A stretch of DNA of 64,000 nt from JAXMCK01 sp046349395 (GTDB lineage Bacteria > Pseudomonadota > Alphaproteobacteria > Geminicoccales > Geminicoccaceae): the NCBI GenBank assembly GCA_046349395.1, contig JAXMCK010000005.1, forward strand, positions 310,001 through 374,000, written 5' to 3'. Both the position numbers and the translations under genes were made by a program. The notes beneath the pieces were generated by a model that saw nothing but the letters and a program-made list of their open reading frames with translations, did no database searches and was not told the origin of the DNA. Numbering within the stretch: the first letter of the stretch is position 1; every line of letters starts with the position of its first letter. Positions 41,309 to 50,599 of the stretch are shown piece by piece.

Positions 41309-42115
41309 TCAGGCCGCACGACCGTAGAAGCCCACGCGCTCCTCGGGCGTGAACATCACGCCGGGCCGGTCGTAGTAGGAGAAGACGGCGATCACGCGCT
41401 CGCGGGGGCCGCGGACCGGGGTGACACGGTGCGCGGTGTTCCGGCCGCGGAAGACGTTGAGCGTCCCGGGTGCCAGCGGGCGGACCTGGATACCCGGATC
41501 CTGGCCCTGCACCAAGCGAGCCACGCCCTCATAGTTCGGATCGGTCTCCGAGCGCAGATCGCGCCGGTACTCGAACTCGCCGCCGGCGTCCGGCGCCTGA
41601 AGCAGCAGTGTGGTGGTGAACTCCGACCGGTCGAAGTGCCAGTTCAGCGCCTCGCCGGCGCGGTAGGCCATGACGTTGGCGCGCGCCAGCGGGTCGGCCA
41701 TCGGGTGCAGGGTCTGTCGCTCCATCGCCGCGGCCAGGAACCGCGCCAGCGGCGGCCATTCGTAGATCGCCAGCAGCAGGCTGCCGGGGATCTGGTCGGC
41801 GCAGACCGTGTGGTTGATCGTCTCGAACGGTGCCAGGGCCGGGTGATCCGCCGGCAACCCCTCGACGGTCGGCCGGAAGTAGATGTTGTGCCGGCGCGCA
41901 TGGGTGAACGCCGAGGACGCCATCACCGGCGCCACCTCGGCCATGATCTGCGCCAACGCGTCAGCGTGGACGAGACCCGGAAGGTCGAACATCCCCTCGG
42001 CCTGCAGGGCGACGCGGCATTCCTCGACCAGGCGCTTGCCCTCGGTGCCGTCGAGACGGTCGAGGGGATGGCGATCCAGATCGAGACACTCTTCCACGCG
42101 ACGTCCGCTCATCAT
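41309..42115 (-). CDS. 2-oxoglutarate/Fe(II)-dependent oxygenase
   Basis: 268 residues. The facial triad is visible: HxD in NWHFDRSEFTTTLLLQ and the distal His in RGRNTAHRVTPV, followed by the 2-oxoglutarate-binding Arg (GPRERVIAVFSYY). HxD rather than HxG points to hydroxylation or oxidation rather than halogenation. The N-terminal part (FDLPGLVHADALAQIMAEV) resembles oxygenases acting on free amino acids or small molecules. The start ATG overlaps the stop of the upstream dehydrogenase (ATGA), so it belongs to that pathway. Confidence 0.85.
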   Translation of the reverse strand: MMSGRRVEECLDLDRHPLDRLDGTEGKRLVEECRVALQAEGMFDLPGLVHADALAQIMAEVAPVMASSAFTHARRHNIYFRPTVEGLPADHPALAPFETINHTVCADQIPGSLLLAIYEWPPLARFLAAAMERQTLHPMADPLARANVMAYRAGEALNWHFDRSEFTTTLLLQAPDAGGEFEYRRDLRSETDPNYEGVARLVQGQDPGIQVRPLAPGTLNVFRGRNTAHRVTPVRGPRERVIAVFSYYDRPGVMFTPEERVGFYGRAA

Positions 42116-43230
42116 CCCAATCCCGCCGTAGAGGCCAGCGCCTCCCGCAGCTTGGGCTGCCGGAGACCGGGCAGCAACTGCTCCGCGTAGCCCACGACTG
42201 GCGCCATGCGTCGCGCTTTCTTGGCGGCGTGGTTCTGCGCGATGTCGGCCAGGCGGTGGACGAGGTAGGGGTTCTTGAATCGGCCGAGCGTGGTGGTCCT
42301 GTAGGCCGACGCCTCGACACCGAGGCCGAGCGCCGCCAGCACCGGCAGGACCTCCTCGTCGTAGAGGGCGTCGAGGCCGGCCGAGAGTGCCGGATCCTCC
42401 AGCGCCACGCGCACGGTAAGATCGCGCGGTCGGTGCTCGATCAACCAGCGCTCCGCGAGCCAAGTGTGGCCGAGATTGAGGATGAAGAGCTTCAGCCGCT
42501 CGTAGCGGGTGAGATCCGGCGTCACCATGACGTCGGCATGCTGGCAGGGCGGCTGCAACCCGGGCTGGTCCTGGATCGCCCACAAAGCATAGGGCTCGGC
42601 GACCGCACCCACCGGATCGAGCGACTCCGAGACGATCCGGTCGATGAGCGAGCTGGCCCAGAAGCAGTCTTCGCCGAGCCAGCGCCGGAATTCAGGCTCC
42701 AGTCCCCAGTCGGTGGCGAGCCCGGTGACGATGCCCTTCAGCACCTCGCCATTGTTCGAAACCAACTCCAGCGGAAAGATCTGTGGCGGTGACCCACCGC
42801 TGCGCCAGCGGGCTTGCAGCAGCTTCAAAAGTTTCGCCGGAAACGATCGCGGTACTCGGTCCGACGCGCGGTCGGACGGGTCCAGCTCGTAGCCCCTGTC
42901 AGCCGTGTTGGAGAGGATCGTCGTGATCGGCCCGCGGACCAGCGCCTCGATCTCGTCCCAATCCTCGGCGGCACCGTAGGCCGCGACCACGCTGGTGACG
43001 CGGACCTCCCGATCGACTGGCGAGCCGTTCTCGAGCCCGCGGATGCGGACCGGGAAGCCGCCACCCGCCGCTAGCGCCGCTGCCCGGCGCTTTGCGGCCT
43101 CGCTGCCTGTGGTCTGGACCGCCGCGATTGGCCCCACCGCCTCGCCGCGCGCCAACGCCTCGCCGATCATCAGGTCGGCATGGGCCTGGAGCAGGCGGCC
43201 GGTGCCGAACTGAAGGATCCCAGGGGTCAC
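42112..43230 (-). CDS. Mannitol dehydrogenase/tagaturonate reductase family oxidoreductase
   Basis: 372 residues from the GTG at 43230. Begins ILQFGTGRLLQAHADLMI (nucleotide-binding start of the polyol-specific long-chain family), then TTILSNTADRGYEL, ELVSNNGEVLKG, WASSLIDRIVS, the active-site Lys region YERLKLFILNLGHTW and RFKNPYLVHRLADI. The family interconverts uronates or ketoses with sugar acids or polyols using NAD. It is coupled to the zinc dehydrogenase upstream (GTGA) and the oxygenase downstream (ATGA). Confidence 0.9.
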   Translation of the reverse strand: MTPGILQFGTGRLLQAHADLMIGEALARGEAVGPIAAVQTTGSEAAKRRAAALAAGGGFPVRIRGLENGSPVDREVRVTSVVAAYGAAEDWDEIEALVRGPITTILSNTADRGYELDPSDRASDRVPRSFPAKLLKLLQARWRSGGSPPQIFPLELVSNNGEVLKGIVTGLATDWGLEPEFRRWLGEDCFWASSLIDRIVSESLDPVGAVAEPYALWAIQDQPGLQPPCQHADVMVTPDLTRYERLKLFILNLGHTWLAERWLIEHRPRDLTVRVALEDPALSAGLDALYDEEVLPVLAALGLGVEASAYRTTTLGRFKNPYLVHRLADIAQNHAAKKARRMAPVVGYAEQLLPGLRQPKLREALASTAGLG

Positions 43231-44237
43231 GCCCCGATCTCGACCACCGCCTTCACCACACCGGTGTCCGGCCGCACCCAGGACGGGAACTCGCCGACCG
43301 AAGCTGCCAAGGGTGCGCGATGGCTGATCAGGCTGGCCGCAGGCACGCGCCGGCTGCGGATCGCATTCACCACGGTGGCGAAGTCCTCGGGCGTCGCGTT
43401 GCGCGTCGCCTTCACCGTCATCTCGCGCTTGTGCAGTTCGGGATCGGAGAAACGCAGGTCGGTCTTCACGATGCCGGCGAAGACGAGCGTACCGCCATGC
43501 GCCACATAGCCGAAGCTCGCCTCCATGGCAGCGGCGTGACCCGTGGCGTCGAGCACCAGTTCGCACAGCTCGCCGTCGGTCCGCTCCAGCAGCCGGTCGC
43601 GCAGGTCGGGTCCGGCCGGCATCGTGCTCTCGAAGCAGAGCCGGTTCGCGACGGCGAGGCGGTCGGCCCGGGTGTCGACGACGGTGACCTCTGCCCCTCG
43701 CTCGCGGAGGAACAGGGCCGAGGCGAGCCCGATCGGGCCGGCACCGATCACGACCGCCTTGGTGCCGGGCGGCGGCGAGGCCCGCCTGGCCGCATGGGCG
43801 CCGATGGCCAGGAACTCGACCAGCGCCATCTCGTCGAGCGACAACCCCTCGGCCGGCACGGCGAAGGCCTCGGGCACGGCGACGTAGTCGCACATCCCAC
43901 CGTCCTGGTGCACGCCGAGGACCGACAGCTTGGCACAGCAGTTCGTAAGCCCTTTGGCGCAGGCGCCGCAGGTGCCGCAGGAGAGATACGGGATGATGAA
44001 GACCTCGGTGCCGGCCTTCAGCTTCGTGCCGTTGCCGCCGACGACCACGCCCGAAAGCTCGTGGCCCATCACCCGTGGATAGGCCAGGAACGGGTGGGTG
44101 CCCTCGAAGATGTGGAGGTCGGTCCCGCACACGCCCATCCGCCGGACCGCGATGAGCACTTCGCCCGGTGCCGGCTCGGGCTTCGGCCGCTCCACGAGCT
44201 TGAGCACGCCCGGGGTCTCGCACACGACTGCCAGCAT
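43227..44237 (-). CDS. Zinc-dependent alcohol dehydrogenase (sorbitol/L-idonate type)
   Basis: 336 residues. MDR fold with catalytic zinc ligands in GVCGTDLHIFEGTHPF and GHELSG, structural zinc Cys cluster LSCGTCGACAKGLTNCCAK, and Rossmann motif VVIGAGPIGLASALFL. It probably oxidises a secondary hydroxyl of a polyol or sugar acid with NAD. First gene of a run of seven on the minus strand that ends with the fused ATPase gene. Confidence 0.9.
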   Translation of the reverse strand: MLAVVCETPGVLKLVERPKPEPAPGEVLIAVRRMGVCGTDLHIFEGTHPFLAYPRVMGHELSGVVVGGNGTKLKAGTEVFIIPYLSCGTCGACAKGLTNCCAKLSVLGVHQDGGMCDYVAVPEAFAVPAEGLSLDEMALVEFLAIGAHAARRASPPPGTKAVVIGAGPIGLASALFLRERGAEVTVVDTRADRLAVANRLCFESTMPAGPDLRDRLLERTDGELCELVLDATGHAAAMEASFGYVAHGGTLVFAGIVKTDLRFSDPELHKREMTVKATRNATPEDFATVVNAIRSRRVPAASLISHRAPLAASVGEFPSWVRPDTGVVKAVVEIGA

Positions 44238-44396
44238 GATGGTCTCCTCCCTTCGCCCCGAGATACGCCCCTGCACACGTTCGGTCGATGGTTCCGGCCG
44301 CATGGCCGAACCGCCGTAGGAACGCCCTCCCCGAAGGCTCGATTTCCGGCTATCTTCTGGTTCACAAAGGAAATTTTGATAGGGTAGGCAGGCGCG

Positions 44397-47300
44397 GTGG
44401 ATTTGGTGGCGTGGCTTCGCGAGTTGGGCCTCGAGCAATATGTTCAGGTCTTCGCCGACCACGCCATCGACTTCGAGGTCCTGGTCGATCTCGACGATAC
44501 CGACCTCGAGAAACTGGGCATCCTGCTCGGCCACCGGAAGAAGCTCCTGCGAGCGATCGCGGCCCTGCGCGAGGAGCCGATCCGCAACACGGCCGCCGCT
44601 CTACCGGCCGTACCCGTAGCGCCAACGGTCAACGCCGAACGGCGCCAGATCACCGTCATGTTCGTCGATCTCGTCGACTCGACCGCACTGTCGACGCGCC
44701 TCGATCCCGAGGATCTGGGTCGGGTCCTCGGGATGTACCAGACGACCGCGGCCGGCGAGATCGCAGCCTTCGGCGGTCATGTCGCCCAGTTCATGGGCGA
44801 CGGCATCCTCGCCTATTTCGGCTGGCCCAAGGCGCAGGAGAACGCCGCGGAGCGGGCCGTGCGCACAGCACTGGCCATCATCGAGGCCGTCGGCCGGCTG
44901 CGGGCGCCGGACGGTACGCCGATCGAGGCACGGATCGGCATCGCCACGGGGCTCGTCGTGGCCGGCGACGTCTCGGTGGACAGCAGTGCCCTGCAGACGA
45001 CCGTCGTCGGGGAGACACCGAACCTCGCGGCACGGCTGCAATCGCTGGCAGTGCCGGGGACGGTGGTGATCGCCCGGTCAACGCACAGGCTCGTGGCCGA
45101 CAAGTTCGACTGCCACGACCTTGGTGCGGTCGAGATGAAGGGCTTCACCGCCCCGGTGCACGGCTTTCGTGTCGTCGGGCCGCGTGGTGTCGACGACCGG
45201 CCCGCCCGGGAGGGTGCTACCAAGCGGCCGCCGCTCGTGAATGGGCATCGCGAGCTTGCGCTGCTCGACGAGCGGTGGCGGACCGCCAAGGAAGGCAACG
45301 GCCAGGTCGTGCTGATCTCGGGCGAGGCCGGAATCGGCAAGAGCCGGATGGTGGCGGCCTTCCGCGAGAGGCTGCGGAGCGAGAACGTCCTGACGATGCG
45401 CTATCAGGGCTCACCCTACTACACCGGCACCACGCTCTATCCCGTCGTCGACCAGTTCACCCGGGCCGCCGGCTTCGCCCGCGGCGACGATGTCCGGACC
45501 AGGGTCGACAAGCTCGCTCGCCTGCTGGGCGAGGCGGACCCGGACGTGGCCACCGGGCTTCCCTTTATCCTGGAGCTGCTGTCCCTCGTCGACGACCGGT
45601 ACACGGTGCCGGCCGCAATGACCCCGCACGAGCGTCGCGCGGCGACGTTCCGCGCCCTCCTGCGCCAGCTCGAGGGTTTGGCCGCCCGCGCTCCGGTCTG
45701 CATCGTGCTGGAGGACGCGCACTGGCTCGATCCGACGACGACGGAGATGTTCGGTCAGGTCATCGAGCGGCTGGTCGACCTCCCGGCGCTGCTCGTCGTC
45801 ACCTTCCGCCCGGACTTCGCGCCGCCATGGCGTGCGGCGACGCACGTCACCACGGTGAGCATGTCGAGGCTGGCGGCCGCGGCCGCCGAAGCGCTCGTTG
45901 GCCATCTGATGGCCGGCCGCCGCCCGCCCAACCGGCTCATCAACGAGATCCTGGCGAAGACCGACGGCGTGCCGCTCTTCGTCGAGGAACTGACCAAGGC
46001 CGTACTCGAGACCGGCCTCTTGCGCGACGAGAACGGCGAGGACAGCGGAGCCACACCCCAACTCGCCATTCCCTCGACCCTGCAGGACTCGTTGATGGCC
46101 CGCCTCGACCGGCTGGGCGACATGAAGCAGGTGGCCCAGGTCGGCTCGGCGCTGGGCCGTTCGTTCAGCTACGAGCTCATCTCCTTCCTCTCGCCGCTAC
46201 CCGCGACGGAGCTGGACGAGGCGTTGCGGCAGCTCACCGACTCGCAGCTCATCTACACGCGCGGCACGCCGCCCAATGCCGACTACGTGTTCAAGCACGC
46301 GCTGGTCCAGGAGACCGCCTACGAGAGCATGCTGCGCAGCCGGCGCCGCTCGCTGCATCGGCAGATCGCGGAGACCCTCGTCGAGAGGTTCCCCGAGACC
46401 GAGCGCTCGCAGCCCGAGATCCTGGCGCATCACTTCGCCCTCGGTGGCGAGGCGCAGCAGGCGATCGACCTCTGGACCGAAGCCGGCAGGCGTGCTGCCC
46501 AGCGATCGGCGGATGCCGAGGCGCTGAACCATTTCGAGAGTGCCCTCGACCTGCTGCACACGCTGCCGGCCGCACCGGAGCGCGACCACCAGGCGCTGTC
46601 GATCCGCGTCGCACTCCTGACCCCGGTGATCGCCATCAAGGGCTATGCGAGCCCCGAGACGGCGAGTGCCGTCGCGGCGGCCCGCTCGCTGAGCGAGAAG
46701 GGTGCCGCTCCCGGCTCGTTCTTTCCGATCATGTACGGCGAATGGACCTCGAACATGGTCCGCGGGAACATCGCCACCGCACGCACGCAGGCGGAGCGCT
46801 TCTTTCGCCTCGCCGAAGCCGAGGCGGATTCGACCCCGCTCATCGTCGGTCGGCGGATGATGGGCTTCTCGCTTTTCGGGCTCGGCGAGTTGCCGGAGGC
46901 GAGCCGTCACCTGCACGAGGTGATGAAGCTCTACGACCCGGCACTGCACGCCAGTTCGGCCTTCCTCTACGGCCACGATTCACGCGTCTCGGCACTCTGC
47001 TTCGAGGCGCTGACACTCCTCGTCCTGGGTCGTATCGGCGACGGCCTGGACGCCGGTAGTCGAGCGCTCCGGTTCGCCGAGGCGATGAGCCATGCCAATA
47101 CGCAGGCGATCGCCATGTGTCTCGCCGGTGCCCTCGTGCAGCAGTTGGTGGGCGACGCGGAGGCCTGCCGCGAGCTCGCAACGCGGACCATCGAGCTCGC
47201 CGAGCAGCGCAACCTCGCCTTGTGGATCGAGACCGGCCGGATCCTCGAAGCCTGGGCCATCGGCCGGAGCGGCCAGCCCGAGCGGGCTCTGGTCCAGATC

Positions 47301-47756
47301 ACGAGCGCCCTTGAGCGGTTCGGCGCCATCGGGACGAAGCTCTTCGCCCCGCACTTCATGAGCCTGCGCGCCGCCCTCCAGGCCGAGCTCGACCAGATCG
47401 GGGCCGGCCTGCGCACGCTGGCCGCCGCCCAGGCCATGGTGCGCGAGACGGGCGAGCGCGTGTGGGAAGCGGACCTGCTGCGGATGGAGGGGGACCTGCA
47501 CCTGATGCGGCCCGGCGCCGACGCGCAGCGGATCGCCGAGCAGGCGCTGCTGCGGGCGCTGGAGCTGTCGCGCCAGCAGAGCGCACGCCTGTGGGAACTG
47601 CGCGCCAGCCTCTCGCTGGCCCGGCTCTGGCTCGACCGGGGCGACGGCACGGCGGCGCGTAAGCTGCTCCGCGACATCTCCTCGACGTTCGCTGCCGAGG
47701 ATTCGCTCCCGGAGCTCGTGCAGGCCCGCTCTCTTCTCACCGCAGGCCCGGACTGA
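44397..47756 (+). CDS. SAM - class III nucleotide cyclase - AAA ATPase - TPR regulator
   Basis: 1119 residues from a GTG. Residues 1-60 are a SAM domain (VAWLRELGLEQYVQVFADHA). Residues ~85-215 are a class III cyclase domain with metal Asp91 and Asp135 (FVDLVDST, GDGILAYFGWP) and VGETPNLAARLQ. An AAA-type ATPase follows with Walker A GEAGIGKS at 309-316 and Walker B-like CIVLEDAHWLD. The remaining ~550 residues are helical TPR-like repeats. Such fusions are common in alphaproteobacteria as signal-responsive cyclases; true cyclase activity needs testing. It converges with the cyclopropane-synthase-like gene (5 nt gap). Confidence 0.9.
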   Translation: MDLVAWLRELGLEQYVQVFADHAIDFEVLVDLDDTDLEKLGILLGHRKKLLRAIAALREEPIRNTAAALPAVPVAPTVNAERRQITVMFVDLVDSTALSTRLDPEDLGRVLGMYQTTAAGEIAAFGGHVAQFMGDGILAYFGWPKAQENAAERAVRTALAIIEAVGRLRAPDGTPIEARIGIATGLVVAGDVSVDSSALQTTVVGETPNLAARLQSLAVPGTVVIARSTHRLVADKFDCHDLGAVEMKGFTAPVHGFRVVGPRGVDDRPAREGATKRPPLVNGHRELALLDERWRTAKEGNGQVVLISGEAGIGKSRMVAAFRERLRSENVLTMRYQGSPYYTGTTLYPVVDQFTRAAGFARGDDVRTRVDKLARLLGEADPDVATGLPFILELLSLVDDRYTVPAAMTPHERRAATFRALLRQLEGLAARAPVCIVLEDAHWLDPTTTEMFGQVIERLVDLPALLVVTFRPDFAPPWRAATHVTTVSMSRLAAAAAEALVGHLMAGRRPPNRLINEILAKTDGVPLFVEELTKAVLETGLLRDENGEDSGATPQLAIPSTLQDSLMARLDRLGDMKQVAQVGSALGRSFSYELISFLSPLPATELDEALRQLTDSQLIYTRGTPPNADYVFKHALVQETAYESMLRSRRRSLHRQIAETLVERFPETERSQPEILAHHFALGGEAQQAIDLWTEAGRRAAQRSADAEALNHFESALDLLHTLPAAPERDHQALSIRVALLTPVIAIKGYASPETASAVAAARSLSEKGAAPGSFFPIMYGEWTSNMVRGNIATARTQAERFFRLAEAEADSTPLIVGRRMMGFSLFGLGELPEASRHLHEVMKLYDPALHASSAFLYGHDSRVSALCFEALTLLVLGRIGDGLDAGSRALRFAEAMSHANTQAIAMCLAGALVQQLVGDAEACRELATRTIELAEQRNLALWIETGRILEAWAIGRSGQPERALVQITSALERFGAIGTKLFAPHFMSLRAALQAELDQIGAGLRTLAAAQAMVRETGERVWEADLLRMEGDLHLMRPGADAQRIAEQALLRALELSRQQSARLWELRASLSLARLWLDRGDGTAARKLLRDISSTFAAEDSLPELVQARSLLTAGPD

Positions 47757-47761
47757 CCTTC

Positions 47762-49090
47762 CTACCCGGCCGACGGCGTCCGCGACGGCCACAGACCGAC
47801 CACGGCGTCCCGGATGCCGCTGCCGGCCGCTCGGAACGCGTCGGCGATCCGCGTCGGCCAGGGAGTGTGGAAGGTGCCGTCATTGTCGGCCGGGAGCTCC
47901 AGAACGACACGATAAGCCGTCGTGCTATGCGAGCGGCGGTCGTGCATCGCCGCCACGGCCGCGTAGAGGAGCTGGAAGGTCCGCCAGAGCCGAGGCCCAT
48001 GCTCGGCCTCGATTTCGGCGCGGTCGCGCGTCCACCGCTCGTACATCTGGCGGCTCCAGACGTGATAGTTCCAGCGATCGTTCTCGACCTTCCACAGCTC
48101 GAAGGGCGACTCGCGCACCGCTTCGACGAACTCGGGCATGAACACCATGCGGAAGGTGCCGGGCCAGATGTACTTCGTAACGAAGCTGTGGGTGTTGAAC
48201 CGCTCGCGCTCGGCGGCGAAATCGAGATAGACGCGCCCGCCCGGCTTCACCCACTTTACCAACCGGCGCATCACCTGCCGGTAGTCCGACAGGTCCTCGA
48301 TCACCCCCATCATCGAGATGGCGTCGTACGTCTCCTGCGGTCGATAGGTGAAGAAGTCCTGGTAGAAGACCTGGGCCGGCAGCTTCTCCTCGGCGATCTT
48401 CTGCTCGACATAGGCCTTCTGCTTCTTCGACAGCGTGATGCCGGTGACGTTGACACCGCGCGAGGCGCTGTAGCGGGTCATGCCGCCCCAGCCGCAGCCG
48501 ATCTCCAGCAGTCGCTGGCCGGGCTTCAGCTGCAGCGACTCGAAGGCCGCGGCGAGCTTGCGGTCGGCCGCCGGCTCCAAAGGTTCGTCGGCCGTCAGAT
48601 AGATGCCCGGCGTGTAGGTGTGCCACTGCTGGTCGGCGACGGCCAACTGCGCGTTCTGCGCGTCGTAGTGCAGGGCGATCCAGGCCGGATTGACCCGCGG
48701 CCGCCCCACGAGCAGGGGCTGCAGGCGACGCCAGATGTAAACCAGCGGATGGAAGTCGCCGAATCCCTCCTGATAGTAGAGGGCGGCGACCAGATTGCCG
48801 TCGATGTCGATCTCTTCGGCCATGTAGGCGTGGGCGACGCTGAGCGCGTCGAGCGAGGCCAGCGCCTTCATGCCCTCTGCACTCCTCGCCCGGACCGTGA
48901 AGGCGGGCTCGCCCTGCCCGAAATCGGCTACCGAGCCGTCGGGTGCCACGAGGCGGAAGGGGTGGCGGCCGAACCTGTCGCCGGCGATCCGCCTCAGCGC
49001 CTCGATCGTGCGGCTCCAGTCGCCGGCTCCCGTGGCGGCCGGTGAAGTTCCGGCCGAAGATGCAAGTCCCGTCTCGCGGCTGACCGCCAT
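47762..49090 (-). CDS. Cyclopropane-fatty-acyl-phospholipid synthase family methyltransferase
   Basis: 442 residues from the ATG at 49090. The SAM-binding core reads LLEIGCGWGGMTRYSASRGV and VTGITLSKKQKAYVEQKI, as in Cfa. The N-terminal lipid-binding region (VAHAYMAEEIDIDGNLVAAL) is also family-like. It adds a methylene or methyl group to unsaturated acyl chains at the membrane, but distant members modify other lipids. Confidence 0.88.
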   Translation of the reverse strand: MAVSRETGLASSAGTSPAATGAGDWSRTIEALRRIAGDRFGRHPFRLVAPDGSVADFGQGEPAFTVRARSAEGMKALASLDALSVAHAYMAEEIDIDGNLVAALYYQEGFGDFHPLVYIWRRLQPLLVGRPRVNPAWIALHYDAQNAQLAVADQQWHTYTPGIYLTADEPLEPAADRKLAAAFESLQLKPGQRLLEIGCGWGGMTRYSASRGVNVTGITLSKKQKAYVEQKIAEEKLPAQVFYQDFFTYRPQETYDAISMMGVIEDLSDYRQVMRRLVKWVKPGGRVYLDFAAERERFNTHSFVTKYIWPGTFRMVFMPEFVEAVRESPFELWKVENDRWNYHVWSRQMYERWTRDRAEIEAEHGPRLWRTFQLLYAAVAAMHDRRSHSTTAYRVVLELPADNDGTFHTPWPTRIADAFRAAGSGIRDAVVGLWPSRTPSAG

Positions 49091-49268
49091 CGTCCTCACT
49101 CCCGCACGCGTCCTTTGGACCGTTTTTCGGCGTCCTCAGATGAACATTCGCCAAAGTGGCGCTGTGCATCAAGATCGGAGCCGTTCGCCGTCCATCACAT
49201 CCGCACGCGCTGGACGCGTGCAGGGTCGCCGGCCAATATCGCCGGACGCGAACAGAGGGAGGAAGAGG

Positions 49269-50588
49269 ATGCGGTTCGGCAGGATCCTGGGACTGGCGGT
49301 AGCGGGGCTGTTGGCGAGCACCGCGGCACGGGCGGACGTGACGCTCCTCTTCTGGCCGGGGCCCGAGAGCGAGGCCATGCAGAAGGTGATCGACGCCTAC
49401 AATGCCGGACCGGGCAAGGCCGACAACAACACGGTGAAGCAGCTTCTCTTCAGCCGACAGGGCTATTTCGACAAGGAGCTGGCCGACCTCGCCGCCGGCA
49501 GCACGGAGTTCGACCTGGCTCTCGTCACGACCTACACGCTCGGCCGCTACGCGCCCTTCCTCGACCCGATCGGGGACTACATGGACGCCGGCATCAAGCA
49601 GCGCTTCGCGCCCGTCGCCCTCGACAGTCTTTCCATGGATGGCAAGCAGTACGGCGTGCCGACCGACATCAGCATCCACTTCCTCTACTGGCGGAAGGAC
49701 CTGATCGACGCCCTGCTGGCCGATCCTGCGCAGCAGAAGGCCTATACCGAGCTGGCGCAGAAGGAGCTGGGCAAGGCCCTGACCCCGAAGCCGCCCGGCG
49801 AGTGGACCTGGGACGACTATCTGGCGACGGCCCTCTACTTCTCGAAGGCGGTGAACCCCGACAGCCCGACGCGCTACGGCACCGTGCTGCAGATGAAGAA
49901 CCTGATCTTCAACATCATGATCTGGCAGGCCACACTGGTCAGCAATGGCGGCGACTGGCTGGGCCCGGACGGCAAGCCCGTGATCGACGGCCCGGCGGCA
50001 CAGCTGGGACTGGAGCTCTACAAGAAGCTGCTGGACGCGAAGGCCACGCCGGACGGCAGCCTGAACTACGAATATGCCGAGGCGAACGCCGCCTTCGGCT
50101 CGGGGCAGGCGGCGACGATGCTGCAGTGGAACGCCGCCTTCAACGAGCTGAACGATCCTTCGAGGAACCCGACCGTCGCCGGCAAGATCGCCGTCTCGCC
50201 GCTGCCGGCAGGGTCCGCCGGGCACAAGACGCACATCCATGCGCTGGGCATCGGCCTCAACAAGGCGAGCCCCAACAAGGAAGATGCCGGCAAGTTCCTA
50301 GCCTATCTCGCCAGCGAGGAGGCGATGGAGATCTACGGCAAGGCCGGCGGCACCCCGCCCGTGCCGAAGGTCCTGGAAGGGCTCGCCGCCCAGCGGCCCG
50401 AGTTCAAGAACGTGGCCGACGACGCCGCCGCCTACGCCTTCGTCGTCAAGGGCGGGACGGGTGCGCAGGCGGTGCCGATCTACGAGGTGTTGGCGCAGAA
50501 TTTCACCGCCTACTGGGCCGGCCAGACCGACGCGGCGACGGCGCTGTCGAAGGCCGCCGAGGGCATGGCACAGAAGCTCTCGCAGTAG
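49269..50588 (+). CDS. Family-1 sugar ABC binding protein (cassette 1)
   Basis: 439 residues with a signal peptide (ILGLAVAGLLASTAARA). SBP_bac_1 fold: TLLFWPGPESEAMQKVIDAY, STEFDLALVTTYTLGRYAPF, YGVPTDISIHFLYWRKDLID. It captures a sugar or polyol for the two permeases downstream. No ATPase follows in this cassette. The frame continues upstream, but the ATG at 49269 with GGAGGAAGAGG before it and the signal decide the start. Confidence 0.92.
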   Translation: MRFGRILGLAVAGLLASTAARADVTLLFWPGPESEAMQKVIDAYNAGPGKADNNTVKQLLFSRQGYFDKELADLAAGSTEFDLALVTTYTLGRYAPFLDPIGDYMDAGIKQRFAPVALDSLSMDGKQYGVPTDISIHFLYWRKDLIDALLADPAQQKAYTELAQKELGKALTPKPPGEWTWDDYLATALYFSKAVNPDSPTRYGTVLQMKNLIFNIMIWQATLVSNGGDWLGPDGKPVIDGPAAQLGLELYKKLLDAKATPDGSLNYEYAEANAAFGSGQAATMLQWNAAFNELNDPSRNPTVAGKIAVSPLPAGSAGHKTHIHALGIGLNKASPNKEDAGKFLAYLASEEAMEIYGKAGGTPPVPKVLEGLAAQRPEFKNVADDAAAYAFVVKGGTGAQAVPIYEVLAQNFTAYWAGQTDAATALSKAAEGMAQKLSQ

Positions 50589-50599
50589 TCGCGACCGTC

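Noticed and set aside
44288..47059. 923-residue plus frame over the cyclase-ATPase gene
   Set aside because: Shifted shadow of the 1119-residue protein, Arg-rich, no domain hits by eye.
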